Notes: generated by a model from the letters alone, not told the origin. Shown: positions 26,907 to 36,011, counted from the stretch's first letter. The stretch: 64,000 bases of DNA from Tetragenococcus halophilus subsp. flandriensis (GCF_030161475.1 NZ_BSUG01000076.1:54060-118059); one strand, 5' to 3'. A program made the numbers and translations.

Positions 26907-27905
26907 TTAGTTGTTAATTTTCATATAGGGAGTATCCACAGGTGCATCTAGGTACTCTTTTAATTCTTTATCTAACTTAACTAATGTAATAGACATACCG
27001 ATCATATCCATAGAAGTTGCATAATTACCGACTAAAGAACCATTAATCTTTATACCTTTGTTAGTTAAAACTTGGTTAACTTTACGGTAACAAATATATT
27101 GGTCCATTAACGGTAGTCCACCTAATCCGTTAATTAACACACGTACTTCATCATCCTTTTTAAGGCCAGTACGCACAAAAATATGATCCAACATCGAAAC
27201 AACTATTTCATCTGCTTTTTTTAAACTTGTCCTCTCAATACCTGGTTCTCCGTGGATTCCCATTCCAACTTCCATTTCACCATCTTCCATATGAAAAATT
27301 GGTTCTCCTGTTACTGGTAAAGTTGCAGAAGATAAAGCTACACCCATAGAAAATGTATTTCGGTTTGCTTTTTCGGCAACAACTTTTACTTCTTCTAGTT
27401 CTAAACCTTTCGCTGCAGCAGCAGCTGCTGCTTTGAATACAATAATGTCGCCGGCCACACCCCTTCTTTCTTCAAAATTTTCTGAAGAATAAATATCATC
27501 TTTTATGGAAACAAAATCCGCCTTTATTCCTTCTTCTTCTGCAAGTTCTATGCCCATTTCAAAATTTAATACGTCACCAGAATAATTACCGAATAAATAA
27601 AGACATCCTTTACCGCTGTCTACAGCTTTTGCAGCATTATAAATAGGCTCTGGCGAAGGAGAAGTGTTTATGTTGCCTAATACTGCAGCATCTCCCAAGT
27701 TCTCACCAAGATAACCATGAAATAAAGGTTCGTGTCCAGTGCCTCCACCTAATATAATTCTAACTTTTGGTTCTTTGCTAATATAATTACTTAAAATTAC
27801 TCTTCCGTCTTCTGGATTCAGATGAACATAATCCGAATGGGCTTGAACATATCCTTCTATCATCTCCTCCACAACGTCATATCCATCATTTATTAATCTT
27901 TTCAT
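26907..27905 (-). CDS. dhaK: PTS-dependent dihydroxyacetone kinase, DhaK (substrate) subunit
   Basis: A 332-residue subunit that binds the ketose covalently through a His. The acceptor His 218 lies in GMGIHGEPGIERT, and His 58 in LGGGTGHEPLFHG helps catalysis; the phosphate-accepting site region is otherwise normal. Short-chain ketoses are held as a hemiaminal in this family. It sits between dhaM (18 bp away) and dhaL (19 bp), the order dhaM-dhaK-dhaL. GGGGGA precedes the ATG. Confidence 0.93.
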   Translation of the reverse strand: MKRLINDGYDVVEEMIEGYVQAHSDYVHLNPEDGRVILSNYISKEPKVRIILGGGTGHEPLFHGYLGENLGDAAVLGNINTSPSPEPIYNAAKAVDSGKGCLYLFGNYSGDVLNFEMGIELAEEEGIKADFVSIKDDIYSSENFEERRGVAGDIIVFKAAAAAAAKGLELEEVKVVAEKANRNTFSMGVALSSATLPVTGEPIFHMEDGEMEVGMGIHGEPGIERTSLKKADEIVVSMLDHIFVRTGLKKDDEVRVLINGLGGLPLMDQYICYRKVNQVLTNKGIKINGSLVGNYATSMDMIGMSITLVKLDKELKEYLDAPVDTPYMKINN

Positions 27906-27922
27906 TTTGATCCCCCATATTC

Positions 27923-27936
27923 TTTAAACGCTTTCA
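27923..27936. promoter_or_regulatory. Candidate cre site at the dhaM-dhaK junction
   Basis: On the minus strand TGAAAGCGTTTAAA matches TGNAARCGNWWWCA at 13 of 14 positions. It spans the last codons of dhaM and its stop. It could act as a transcriptional roadblock or be a chance match created by the coding sequence. Confidence 0.35.
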
Positions 27937-28307
27937 ATCTCTTTTAAAATTTCTTCTTCTGTACTTCCCACAGAAGCTTGTATCGCTGCTGCAAAAGCTC
28001 CTTCAACTAATGGAGAATCTATTAGCTGAACCTTTTTTTGAATAACTATGTCGTCGATTAAGTCAATAGCTGTCTCAGCTGATAAAATAGCGCTGCCAAT
28101 ATCAGCAAATATATATATCTTATCTGAACTAGCACTCGCTTCAATGCAATCTAAGATGGCTACACTGTTAGTACCTAAACGGCCATCATCGGCACCTCCA
28201 CAAGAAGAAATTTTGACATTATCAGACTCACCCACCATTTCTTCAATCATTTCCTTGATCCCATCTGTAATTTTTTTACTATGAGAAACTAAAATTATAC
28301 TGTACAT
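27924..28307 (-). CDS. dhaM: Dihydroxyacetone kinase phosphotransfer subunit DhaM (EIIA-Man domain)
   Basis: A 127-residue EIIA(Man)-type domain that passes phosphate from HPr to the ADP on DhaL. The acceptor His 9 is in ILVSHSKKITDGI. It is a single-domain DhaM, lacking the HPr and EI-like parts of the enterobacterial protein, as is usual in Firmicutes. It is the first gene of a long minus-strand run (28307 to at least 21867), with AGGTGAG before the ATG, so promoter control here probably governs the cluster. Confidence 0.9.
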   Translation of the reverse strand: MYSIILVSHSKKITDGIKEMIEEMVGESDNVKISSCGGADDGRLGTNSVAILDCIEASASSDKIYIFADIGSAILSAETAIDLIDDIVIQKKVQLIDSPLVEGAFAAAIQASVGSTEEEILKEIESV

Positions 28308-28334
28308 TCACTCACCTACTATCTATAATTTATC

Positions 28335-28350
28335 GTGAAACAAGTTTCAC
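28335..28350. promoter_or_regulatory. Perfect dyad GTGAAAC-AA-GTTTCAC upstream of dhaM
   Basis: A perfect 7-bp-arm inverted repeat 28 bp upstream of the dhaM start. Its GTGA-N8-TCAC spacing differs from the Rex form (N6). It is a good operator candidate for the cluster. The rest of 28351-28580 is very AT-rich with an A/T tract at 28440-28465 that recalls the dyad at 15282-15316; nothing else was recognised. Confidence 0.45.
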
Positions 28351-28582
28351 TACTAACTATTTAATATTAAAACTACATTTATTATTTTCTTTAACTTTTA
28401 CAATTTAATAATACATTCGATGTTACTTATTGTCAATATTTATTATTTTTTATTTTTTATTATCGTTTTATAGAAAATTTAATTAAATAAAATGTTGAAC
28501 AATATTATATGATCGTGTTATAACATTTTATACGAACTTTATGGTAAGGAATTTAGTCTGTTTTTCCTTAAATGAACATAAA

Positions 28583-28627
28583 AAAACAGCTAAAACTTTT
28601 TTAGCTGGTACAAGTTTTAGCTGTTTT
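28583..28627 (-). terminator. adhE terminator
   Basis: AAAACAGCTAAAACTT (28583-28598) and AAGTTTTAGCTGTTTT (28612-28627) form a perfect 16-bp stem with a T tract on the minus strand, 16 bp past the adhE stop. Confidence 0.92.
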
Positions 28628-28643
28628 ATTATTTAACTTTCTT

Positions 28644-31334
28644 TTAAAACTGATCAATCAACATCTGTTTCAATTCTTCTAAATACGGCTGACGTGGGTT
28701 GGCAGATGTACATTGATCGTTGTAAACCAAGTCAACAAGTTTATCGAGTGATTGATTGAAGTGTTTTTTCGTAACACCGTTAGCTGAAAGCGTTGGTTCG
28801 ACATCGATAGCTTTCATTAAATCATCGATTTTTGCACATAATGATTCTACTAATTCAGCATCTGTTGATCCTTTCAATCCTAAATAACGGGCAATTTCAG
28901 CATAATCTTTTTGGCCACGATAGACTTCATAACGTGGGAAAGGTGTACGTTTTACATTACCGGTCGCTGCATTAAAGCGAATTACGTGATTCATAGCAAT
29001 TGAAATAGCTAAACCGTGCGGAAGTTCGAATTCACCGCCGATTTTATGAGCGACTGAGTGATTAATCCCCAAGAATGCATTGGCAAATGACATCCCTGCA
29101 AGAGTCGCTGCGTAGTGCATATTTTCACGAGCATTTTCGCCTTCTGATGTTGGATTTTTTGGATCGTAATTATAAGACGTTTCCAAGTTCTCAAAGATCA
29201 GCTTGATCGCTTCTAGTGCCCAAGGGCGAGTAAAGTTTGACGAAAGAACGGAAACATATGACTCTAAAGCATGTGATAATGAATCAAGCCCTGATAAGGC
29301 AACCGTTCTTTTTGGCACTGTCATAACAAATGCCGGGTCAACAATCGCTACTTGCGGCGTTAATTCATAGTCAGCTAATGGATACTTCACGTGTGTATGA
29401 TCATCTGTAATTACAGCAAATGGTGTTACCTCAGAACCCGTCCCTGAAGTCGTTGGTATAGCAAATAGTTTTGTATGTTCAGAATGATGGAATTTTGCGA
29501 TACGTTTACGGATATCTAAGAATTTTTGTTGTAATTGAACAAATACTTCACTTACTTTTTCATAACTATCCAAAAATCCGTCTTCTTGATCAAGAGAATA
29601 TTCATAGATATAACGAGCAATTTTAGCTGCGTCTAAAGCTGAGCCTCCACCAACTGCTAAAATGGCATCTGGTTTAAAGGCTTGCATTTGTTGAGCAATT
29701 TCAATCGTTTGGCCTAAAGTTGGATCGGGTCTTACAGAACCATATACTGAAGATTTTACCGGTTCATCACGAACTTCTAATTGTTCATATACTTTATCGA
29801 CAAAACCAAACTGTACCATGCCTGGGTCTGCTACAATAAATGCCCTTTCTATTTTTTCATATTCATCTTGTAAATATGAAATAGAATTTTCTTCATAATA
29901 AACTTTCTCTGGCAAACGTATCCATTGTGGACGATTACGACGCTTAGCGACTGTTTTAATATTCAATAAATCTTCTGTTGATAAATTATGAGACAAGGAA
30001 TTTTTCCCCCATGATCCTGTACCTAAGGTTAGGCTTGATTTTAGCGCATCAGTATAAACATCCCCGATTGCACCGATTGAATCTGGTTGGTTAATGATAA
30101 GACGTGAAGCTTTTGTTTTTTCTGCATATTCTTCAACGAACGGATCAATTTGCGAACCGATTTGAATACCAGCATTGTGCCCTGCACCTTGATAGTTCAG
30201 TAAATCATCCACAATTTTAATACCATCTTGACGATCTTTTGCTTTATAAACTGAAAGTAATGGCGATAGTTTTTCTGAAGATAGCTTTTCTCCAATATTT
30301 TTAGGATCCAATTCAAACAATAAGATATCTTTTCCTTCTGGTAATTTGACTCCTGCTTGTTCAGCAATCCAACGCGCCGGCATTCCTGCTACAGCACCGT
30401 TAACACCATGATTATCATTGAAAACAAAGTCCGCTACTTTTTTATAATCTGATTTAGGCAGCAAATAAGCCCCTTTTTCCTGCATTTTTTCTAACCATTC
30501 TTTATAAACAGGCGCTTCTACAACGGCTGAGTTTTCAGTAGCACAAATCATCCCATTATCAAAACGCTTAGACAATAATAAGTCTTCTACAGCACGACTA
30601 ACATCAGCTGTATGGTCTACAAAGATCGCGCCATTACCAGGGCCAACACCCATTGAAGGATTGCCTGATTGTAAAGCTGCATTGACCATGCCAGGTCCGC
30701 CGGTTGCTAAAATCGAAGCAATTTTAGGATTTTTAATCAAGGAAGATGTAGCTTCCAGCGATGGTTTTTCAATCCATTGAATAATATCCTTAGGCGCCCC
30801 AGCTTCTACTGCCGCATCATAGATAATTTTTGCCGCATGCGCTGAACAATTCTGTGCTTGTGGATGAAATGCAAAGACAATTGCATTTCTAGTTTTTAAC
30901 GAGATTAAGGACTTAAACATCGCGGTTGACGTCGGATTCGTTGTCGGAACAATACCTGCCAAAACACCCAGTGGGGAAGCGATTTTGACACTACCAGAAA
31001 CTTTATCCTCTCCAATCACACCGACTGTTTTATCATCTTTAACCGAATGGTACACATTTTCTGTGGCAAAACGGTTCTTGGTATCTTTATCTTCAACAAC
31101 GCCACGACCTGTTTCATCCACTGCTTCATGAGCCAATTCTAATGCAACTTCAGAACCTGCAAGTGCTGCGGCGTTTACGATTTTATCAACTTGTTCTTGC
31201 GTAAATGTAGCAAATTCTCTTTCTGCTTGTAAGGCTTTTTCTACTAATGTATCAGTATATTTACGAGCAGCTTCTTCTTTTGTTTCTTCGCTTACCGTGA
31301 CTTGCTCTTTTGTTGCTTGAACTGCTTTTTCCAT
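28644..31334 (-). CDS. adhE: Bifunctional acetaldehyde-CoA/alcohol dehydrogenase
   Basis: Reduces acetyl-CoA to acetaldehyde and then ethanol, reoxidising NADH in fermentation; forms spirosomes in relatives. The 896-residue protein has an N-terminal aldehyde dehydrogenase domain (to about 450) with catalytic Cys 264 in GMICATENSAVVE and a C-terminal iron-dependent alcohol dehydrogenase (about 460-896) with SGTGSEVTPFAVITD, DSLSHALESYVS and NHSVAHKIGG metal ligands. GGAGGG precedes the ATG. A Rex operator overlaps the promoter, so redox control by NADH is expected. Confidence 0.97.
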   Translation of the reverse strand: MEKAVQATKEQVTVSEETKEEAARKYTDTLVEKALQAEREFATFTQEQVDKIVNAAALAGSEVALELAHEAVDETGRGVVEDKDTKNRFATENVYHSVKDDKTVGVIGEDKVSGSVKIASPLGVLAGIVPTTNPTSTAMFKSLISLKTRNAIVFAFHPQAQNCSAHAAKIIYDAAVEAGAPKDIIQWIEKPSLEATSSLIKNPKIASILATGGPGMVNAALQSGNPSMGVGPGNGAIFVDHTADVSRAVEDLLLSKRFDNGMICATENSAVVEAPVYKEWLEKMQEKGAYLLPKSDYKKVADFVFNDNHGVNGAVAGMPARWIAEQAGVKLPEGKDILLFELDPKNIGEKLSSEKLSPLLSVYKAKDRQDGIKIVDDLLNYQGAGHNAGIQIGSQIDPFVEEYAEKTKASRLIINQPDSIGAIGDVYTDALKSSLTLGTGSWGKNSLSHNLSTEDLLNIKTVAKRRNRPQWIRLPEKVYYEENSISYLQDEYEKIERAFIVADPGMVQFGFVDKVYEQLEVRDEPVKSSVYGSVRPDPTLGQTIEIAQQMQAFKPDAILAVGGGSALDAAKIARYIYEYSLDQEDGFLDSYEKVSEVFVQLQQKFLDIRKRIAKFHHSEHTKLFAIPTTSGTGSEVTPFAVITDDHTHVKYPLADYELTPQVAIVDPAFVMTVPKRTVALSGLDSLSHALESYVSVLSSNFTRPWALEAIKLIFENLETSYNYDPKNPTSEGENARENMHYAATLAGMSFANAFLGINHSVAHKIGGEFELPHGLAISIAMNHVIRFNAATGNVKRTPFPRYEVYRGQKDYAEIARYLGLKGSTDAELVESLCAKIDDLMKAIDVEPTLSANGVTKKHFNQSLDKLVDLVYNDQCTSANPRQPYLEELKQMLIDQF

Positions 31335-31378
31335 AAATGATTCCCTCCAAATAAAAATTCTTGCCGTCGGTTCTGTAT

Positions 31379-31426
31379 GTGAAATATTTCACTTATTATA
31401 ATACACTGTATCTCTTATAAATTCAA
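31379..31426 (-). promoter_or_regulatory. adhE promoter with Rex operator
   Basis: On the minus strand TTGAAT (31421-31426), 17 bp, then TATTAT (31398-31403) form a sigma-A promoter. Just downstream is the perfect palindrome GTGAAATATTTCAC (31379-31392), with flanking T matching the Rex consensus TTGTGAAATATTTCACAA well. The operator covers the probable start site, where NADH-sensitive Rex would block transcription. Confidence 0.8.
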
Positions 31427-31506
31427 TAGTTTTTTCAACATTTTTTAATTTATTTTCAATAAAGATTTACAATTGTGTTCTAGTGAACAAAAAATTGTAT
31501 TAAAAA

Positions 31507-31532
31507 AGCTCTAAACAGTAAAGTCTAGAGCT
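31507..31532 (-). terminator. Terminator after the zinc-ribbon membrane protein pair
   Basis: AGCTCTA (31507-31513) and TAGAGCT (31526-31532) pair; on the minus strand a run of six T follows. It is 19 bp past the stop at 31551. Confidence 0.8.
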
Positions 31533-31550
31533 AGAATGTTCAATATAAGC

Positions 31551-32327
31551 TTAGCCTATTGTCGCTAGCATTAAAAGCCAATTGACAATTGAATTTAAAA
31601 TAAAAATGAGTAAAACGATATAAAAAGGAGCAATTTTAGCTTGTTTATTATCTGCATTACGCTGTACAACGAAAATAATCGAAGATTGAAAGAATAAAGC
31701 TGCAAGCAACATAACAATTAAACAAAACATTGGTGAAAATAAACGAATAAATAAACCAAAGGTGAAAAGTAGTAAAAATAAATTAATACCACTTAAAAAA
31801 TTAGCTAATTGATTAACTGTCTGATTAAAAGAAACAGGACTTTTCAGGCTAACTCTTTCAGTTCCATAAGTGACACCAATCGTGATCACTAGAATCAATG
31901 CATATAAAAATAAGATTCGTAAAAAGAAAGTAAAGCCAACACCGTCAGCTAAACTTGTACCAAAAGCAAAAGGATCATAACTATAATCATATCCCCCAAT
32001 AAAAGCTAAGAATTGATCGATTGCACTCAAGCCTCTTGAAATAATCATAGAAGATAGTAAAGCTTGTAATAATAAATAAATTCCTAAAGAGATATAACCA
32101 AAATAAGTTAAATTTCCTGTCAAATTAGCATTAGGGCGTCGTAACTTTTCCATAAAATAGGAAAAATAACTCTTACCTAGGACAATAGTTTGTTGGACAG
32201 TTTCATTTTCTGTAAACGATTCTGTAGGTTGTTCATCATTCACTTCTTTTGTTTGATCTTGCCCGCAATTTGGACAAAACTTTGCTTCATCTTTTATTTG
32301 AGCACCACAATTAATACAGTATTTCAT
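31551..32327 (-). CDS. Zinc-ribbon membrane protein
   Basis: A 258-residue protein with an N-terminal zinc ribbon (residues 1-24: YCINCGAQIKDEAKFCPNCG) and about five or six hydrophobic segments after residue 75. The ligand and function are unknown; similar zinc-ribbon membrane proteins are common in lactic acid bacteria. ATG 32327 (MKYCINCG) has GGGGAG upstream and gives a clean ribbon at the N-terminus. It follows the TcaA-like gene by about 20 bp and the two share the ribbon design, so they probably act together at the membrane. Confidence 0.78.
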   Translation of the reverse strand: MKYCINCGAQIKDEAKFCPNCGQDQTKEVNDEQPTESFTENETVQQTIVLGKSYFSYFMEKLRRPNANLTGNLTYFGYISLGIYLLLQALLSSMIISRGLSAIDQFLAFIGGYDYSYDPFAFGTSLADGVGFTFFLRILFLYALILVITIGVTYGTERVSLKSPVSFNQTVNQLANFLSGINLFLLLFTFGLFIRLFSPMFCLIVMLLAALFFQSSIIFVVQRNADNKQAKIAPFYIVLLIFILNSIVNWLLMLATIG

Positions 32328-32348
32328 TTTAACTCCCCCCGATTTCAC

Positions 32349-34115
32349 TTATTCATAGTCACTAGCTGCAACTTCTTCAAAATTATCTGCGCCGCCAAGA
32401 TCTTTAATACGTATATTTCCATCTTCTACTTCTAAGTTTGCTTTTTTATAGCGGAAATATTGATTAAGAGAATCTGGATCATCGTCATAGTAAGTATCAT
32501 AATTGACAACGTATTGCACATCATAACTATTTTCTCCCGTACGCTTTACATCTTCTACCTCTTGTAAATAGCACATCACATAATCTTTTTCATCAGACTT
32601 TCGAATTGGACCGATAAAATTATCTTTAAAATCAATAAATTCCTCATTATCCGTACCGCCAGAAAAATACCCAGCCAATGACTTAGCCTCTGCTTCACCG
32701 AATTCGAAATCTTCATCTGTATAATCAGAAACATCAAAATACAGATCGTCTAAACGATTTTCAATCTCAAACTCATCAATTTCTTCTTCTACATCTAGTG
32801 AAACATAAGCTGAGTTGTCTATGTAATCAGTAGGATCAACGGTTTCAGCTTCAGAGTTCACCTCGTCATCAGCAAAATTTTGTTTAAGTTGTACTTTATA
32901 CGGACGCCGTGTAGGAACTATATTTATACCGTAACTATCCTTTTTATTATCAATGCTTTCTACCTTTTTATCATTAATGTAAAAGTCCCCACTAGTAGCA
33001 TTAGTTTCTGGTATAATATGAAAACTTTCTGATTGAAAAGTACTCTGATTTTGTTCATAGTCCTTTTCCAAGTATTCATCCCCATTGAAATCCAGTGGAG
33101 AGGAAAGTAATTCTAGATCACCAAGTTCTTGTTTTATTTGTAAATTTCCATCCTCATTCCAAATAAAACCTACCTCATCTAATTCACCATCTTCAATAGT
33201 ACCCACTGATTGCCCATTAAACAGCAACTCTCCAGAAGAAATATCCGAATCGATGTCAAATTTCACTTTTTTTGCTGCAAAAGATAGCTCTCGACTGCCA
33301 TCATTTTCTAATCCTTCACGATTCACTTGATCGACTTTTTGTTCAATTTCTTCTTCTTGGCCATTACTTTGAAAACTACCGTCTAATCGATAAGCCCCGG
33401 GAACTAGTGGGCCTAATTTCCAAGTGTAATCTTCACTATCAGATGTTCCCTCATCTTTATCATTTACTTTTAGTTGCATATCCTCAACATTAGTGTTCAC
33501 ATCAAGATAAAAAGGTTGTAAGACCAAATCGTATTTATCAAACAAAAAGAAATACTTGCCATCTTTTTTCAAATAAAGATCCTGGCTCTTATCATTTATA
33601 TTTTGCAAGTTCTCACTGATATAATTGCTATAATCTTTGTTATCTTTTGTATAATTAGTAAACGTACTTAAATTATTCGCTTTTGGTTTAAAATTTTTAT
33701 CTGAAGAGACAATTGTTTCAGCTAATTCTTCAGGATCGTTTTTTGCTAGTACCTCTTGATAACGTTCTATTTGTTTCTCTCTGGAATAATAATGTTCTCC
33801 ATATTTATATAAACCAACACCAGCTATAAGCAAAACTGCTAAACTAGCTAATAAAACATTATACAATTTTTTATGTTTATAATAAGCAGTAAGCAACTTC
33901 GAAGTTTCCTTCTTTTCTTTTGCTTTACTACTTGTTTGTAAACTTGTGCCACAAGACTCACAAAAACGGGCAGTTGTTTGGTTTTCTTTACCACAGTTAG
34001 GACAAATGTTGTCTTTACTGTGGGATTCAGTTTTTTCTACCAGCTTTTTACCACAGACTTCACAAAAGTTATGTTCATCTGAATACTCCTTTTTACAATG
34101 ATTACAGTACTTCAT
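32349..34115 (-). CDS. TcaA-like double zinc-ribbon membrane-anchored protein
   Basis: A 588-residue protein. Residues 1-60 hold two zinc ribbons (YCNHCKKEYS/FCEVCGK and ICPNCGKENQ/FCESCGT). A single membrane segment follows (about 88-106, VLLASLAVLLIAGVGLYKYG) and then a large extracytoplasmic region very rich in Asp and Glu. This order and the YSREKQIERYQEVLAKNDP segment resemble TcaA/YvbJ, linked in staphylococci to glycopeptide susceptibility and wall stress. Its role here is inference from that architecture. GGAGGAG precedes the ATG. Confidence 0.8.
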   Translation of the reverse strand: MKYCNHCKKEYSDEHNFCEVCGKKLVEKTESHSKDNICPNCGKENQTTARFCESCGTSLQTSSKAKEKKETSKLLTAYYKHKKLYNVLLASLAVLLIAGVGLYKYGEHYYSREKQIERYQEVLAKNDPEELAETIVSSDKNFKPKANNLSTFTNYTKDNKDYSNYISENLQNINDKSQDLYLKKDGKYFFLFDKYDLVLQPFYLDVNTNVEDMQLKVNDKDEGTSDSEDYTWKLGPLVPGAYRLDGSFQSNGQEEEIEQKVDQVNREGLENDGSRELSFAAKKVKFDIDSDISSGELLFNGQSVGTIEDGELDEVGFIWNEDGNLQIKQELGDLELLSSPLDFNGDEYLEKDYEQNQSTFQSESFHIIPETNATSGDFYINDKKVESIDNKKDSYGINIVPTRRPYKVQLKQNFADDEVNSEAETVDPTDYIDNSAYVSLDVEEEIDEFEIENRLDDLYFDVSDYTDEDFEFGEAEAKSLAGYFSGGTDNEEFIDFKDNFIGPIRKSDEKDYVMCYLQEVEDVKRTGENSYDVQYVVNYDTYYDDDPDSLNQYFRYKKANLEVEDGNIRIKDLGGADNFEEVAASDYE

Positions 34116-34289
34116 TTCCTCACTCCTCCAACAAATTCAATAACACCTAACACTCTATCTATATTCTTGCATCAAATCTTAGTAAATTACAAGTTTTATA
34201 TTAAACTTTTTGTTGAATTTTTTTAAGAAACCCTTTAATTTTTTTAGTTTTATTATATAATGGACGTAATTTAAGAAAGGAGAGACATA

Positions 34290-35087
34290 ATGAAACACGC
34301 TTCACTTCCCCAAAATAATCAAATAAAGCGAGAGAAAAAATTCAATCCAAAATTAAACGAACTACCCGCCTTCCATCTTAGCCAACCTTATTTTCCAGTT
34401 GATTTAGATCTGCTACACAAAGAAATTGCTACTAGCAATCAGGCAAATTTTAAAGAAGAAATTTATGCTATACTTCCTTATGGCAAACACTACACGCAAT
34501 CATTTATCATTTATAAAGACGCTATAAGAGAAGTTGACAGCTCAGCGAATTTACTAGCTGAAAAATTTTTAAAACAACACTTACATATGGAAATGGAAAG
34601 TTATAAAAAAACGATGAAGGTTTTTTTTAACAAAAACATTCATACCATGCCAATTGCTAATTATGATTTCAGTTTAGTTCCTTTTAGTCTGGATTTTCGC
34701 CCTACAACTTACAGCTGGATCAATCCTGGAAAAATTAAAGAATTATTTTTTAAAGCAAATAATGCACGTACGATTATTCAACTGACAAATTGGTTTAATA
34801 TTGAAATCGATCGACAACAACGTTCAATTTTAAATCGAATGAGACGGGGATTTTTGGTTCATGGAATTATCAAACGTGATATTGAAACTCAACCGATCAA
34901 TGTAACAATGAATTTACTAGAATATTTAGGCATCAACTCGACTCGTATTACCAGAAAAGTTACTAAAGATGTACAATATCAACATATACCAGGCTTTGCC
35001 AATGACTTTTATCAAAAATACCAAGAAATCCACGATGCTCTGGTCATTGAAAAATATTTTAATGAAAATTTTCTGCCTAAAAAATGA
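34290..35087 (+). CDS. comK: ComK-like competence transcription factor
   Basis: A 265-residue protein, longer than Bacillus ComK (about 190). A ComK-like core is visible from about residue 65 to 200: EEIYAILPYGKHYTQSFIIY, then LVPFSLDFRPTTYSWINPGK matching the family's FLFPT-S..P-C.WI region, and NWFNIEIDRQQRSILNRMRR corresponding to SFENQ..RT..LR. N- and C-terminal extensions have no visible domain. ComK activates DNA uptake genes and binds AT boxes. GAAAGGAGAG precedes the ATG, and TATAAT is at 34256-34261. Recognition is by eye, so the call is moderate. Confidence 0.6.
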   Translation: MKHASLPQNNQIKREKKFNPKLNELPAFHLSQPYFPVDLDLLHKEIATSNQANFKEEIYAILPYGKHYTQSFIIYKDAIREVDSSANLLAEKFLKQHLHMEMESYKKTMKVFFNKNIHTMPIANYDFSLVPFSLDFRPTTYSWINPGKIKELFFKANNARTIIQLTNWFNIEIDRQQRSILNRMRRGFLVHGIIKRDIETQPINVTMNLLEYLGINSTRITRKVTKDVQYQHIPGFANDFYQKYQEIHDALVIEKYFNENFLPKK

Positions 35088-35098
35088 AAGCGATTAAT

Positions 35099-35141
35099 AA
35101 AGATGAGCTCTGTGAATAACGTCATCACAAAGCTCATCTTT
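35099..35141. terminator. Bidirectional terminator between comK-like gene and galU
   Basis: AAAGATGAGCT (35099-35109) and AGCTCATCTTT (35131-35141) pair with inner TGTGA/TCACA pairing, between convergent genes, with T runs on both strands. Confidence 0.88.
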
Positions 35142-36011
35142 TTAAAATTTAGCTGACATATCTTTTAAATAACTTTTTAGTTCTTCTTTTGTATCTGGAT
35201 GTTGCAAACCATATTCAATATTTGCCTCTAACAAGCCAATCTTAGTTCCTACGTCATAACGTTTTCCCTTAAATTCTTGCGCAAATACTCGTTGTGTTTT
35301 ATTTAATTCATCAATAGCATCTGTTAATTGGATTTCACCACCCTGATCGGGCTCTTGCTTTTCTAATAAGCTGAAAATTTCTGGCGTTAGAAGGTAACGT
35401 CCAATAATAGCCAAATTAGAAGGTGCTTTATCCGGTTCTGGTTTTTCAACAAATGAATTTACGTCATATAAACCTTTGTCTATTTCTCCATTAGGTTCAA
35501 TCACGCCATATTTTGATGTGTCTTTATGTGGAACAGACATCACCGCTAATGTCGAAGCCTTTGTTTTTTCATAATCATTGATCAACTGCTTGGTCAAAGG
35601 AACTTTATTACTGGTAATATCATCACCTAGCATTACCACAAAAGGTTCATTACCTACAAAGGCCTTAGCTTGTAAAACAGCATGGCCTAAACCTAATGGA
35701 CGTTTTTGACGTACAAAATGTAAATTGATGTCTGTGGTTTCTTCTACTAATTTCAATAATTCAGTTTTACCTGTTCGTTTTAAGTTTTGTTCGAGCTCTA
35801 TATTTGCATCAAAATGGTCTTCAATTGGACGTTTAGCTTTACCAGTAACAACCAAAATGTCTTCAATCCCTGAAGCCATCGCTTCTTCTACAATAAATTG
35901 AATCGTAGGTTTATCTACGATCGGTAACATTTCTTTAGCAACTGCCTTGGTAGCCGGTAAAAAACGCGTTCCTAAGCCAGCCGCTGGAATAACTGCTTTT
36001 CTAACTTTCAT
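35142..36011 (-). CDS. galU: UTP-glucose-1-phosphate uridylyltransferase
   Basis: Makes UDP-glucose for wall polysaccharide, glycolipid and galactose metabolism. The 289-residue protein has the nucleotidyltransferase start [19 protein letters not shown] with [27 protein letters not shown] for the metal Asp, and FVEKP for the catalytic Lys region. It is encoded alone, convergent with the comK-like gene. Confidence 0.97.
   Translation of the reverse strand: MKVRKAVIPAAGLGTRFLPATKAVAKEMLPIVDKPTIQFIVEEAMASGIEDILVVTGKAKRPIEDHFDANIELEQNLKRTGKTELLKLVEETTDINLHFVRQKRPLGLGHAVLQAKAFVGNEPFVVMLGDDITSNKVPLTKQLINDYEKTKASTLAVMSVPHKDTSKYGVIEPNGEIDKGLYDVNSFVEKPEPDKAPSNLAIIGRYLLTPEIFSLLEKQEPDQGGEIQLTDAIDELNKTQRVFAQEFKGKRYDVGTKIGLLEANIEYGLQHPDTKEELKSYLKDMSAKF

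Noticed and set aside
28335-28350. Rex operator upstream of dhaM
   Set aside because: The GTGA and TCAC parts are eight bases apart, not six as required for Rex, so it is listed only as an unassigned dyad.
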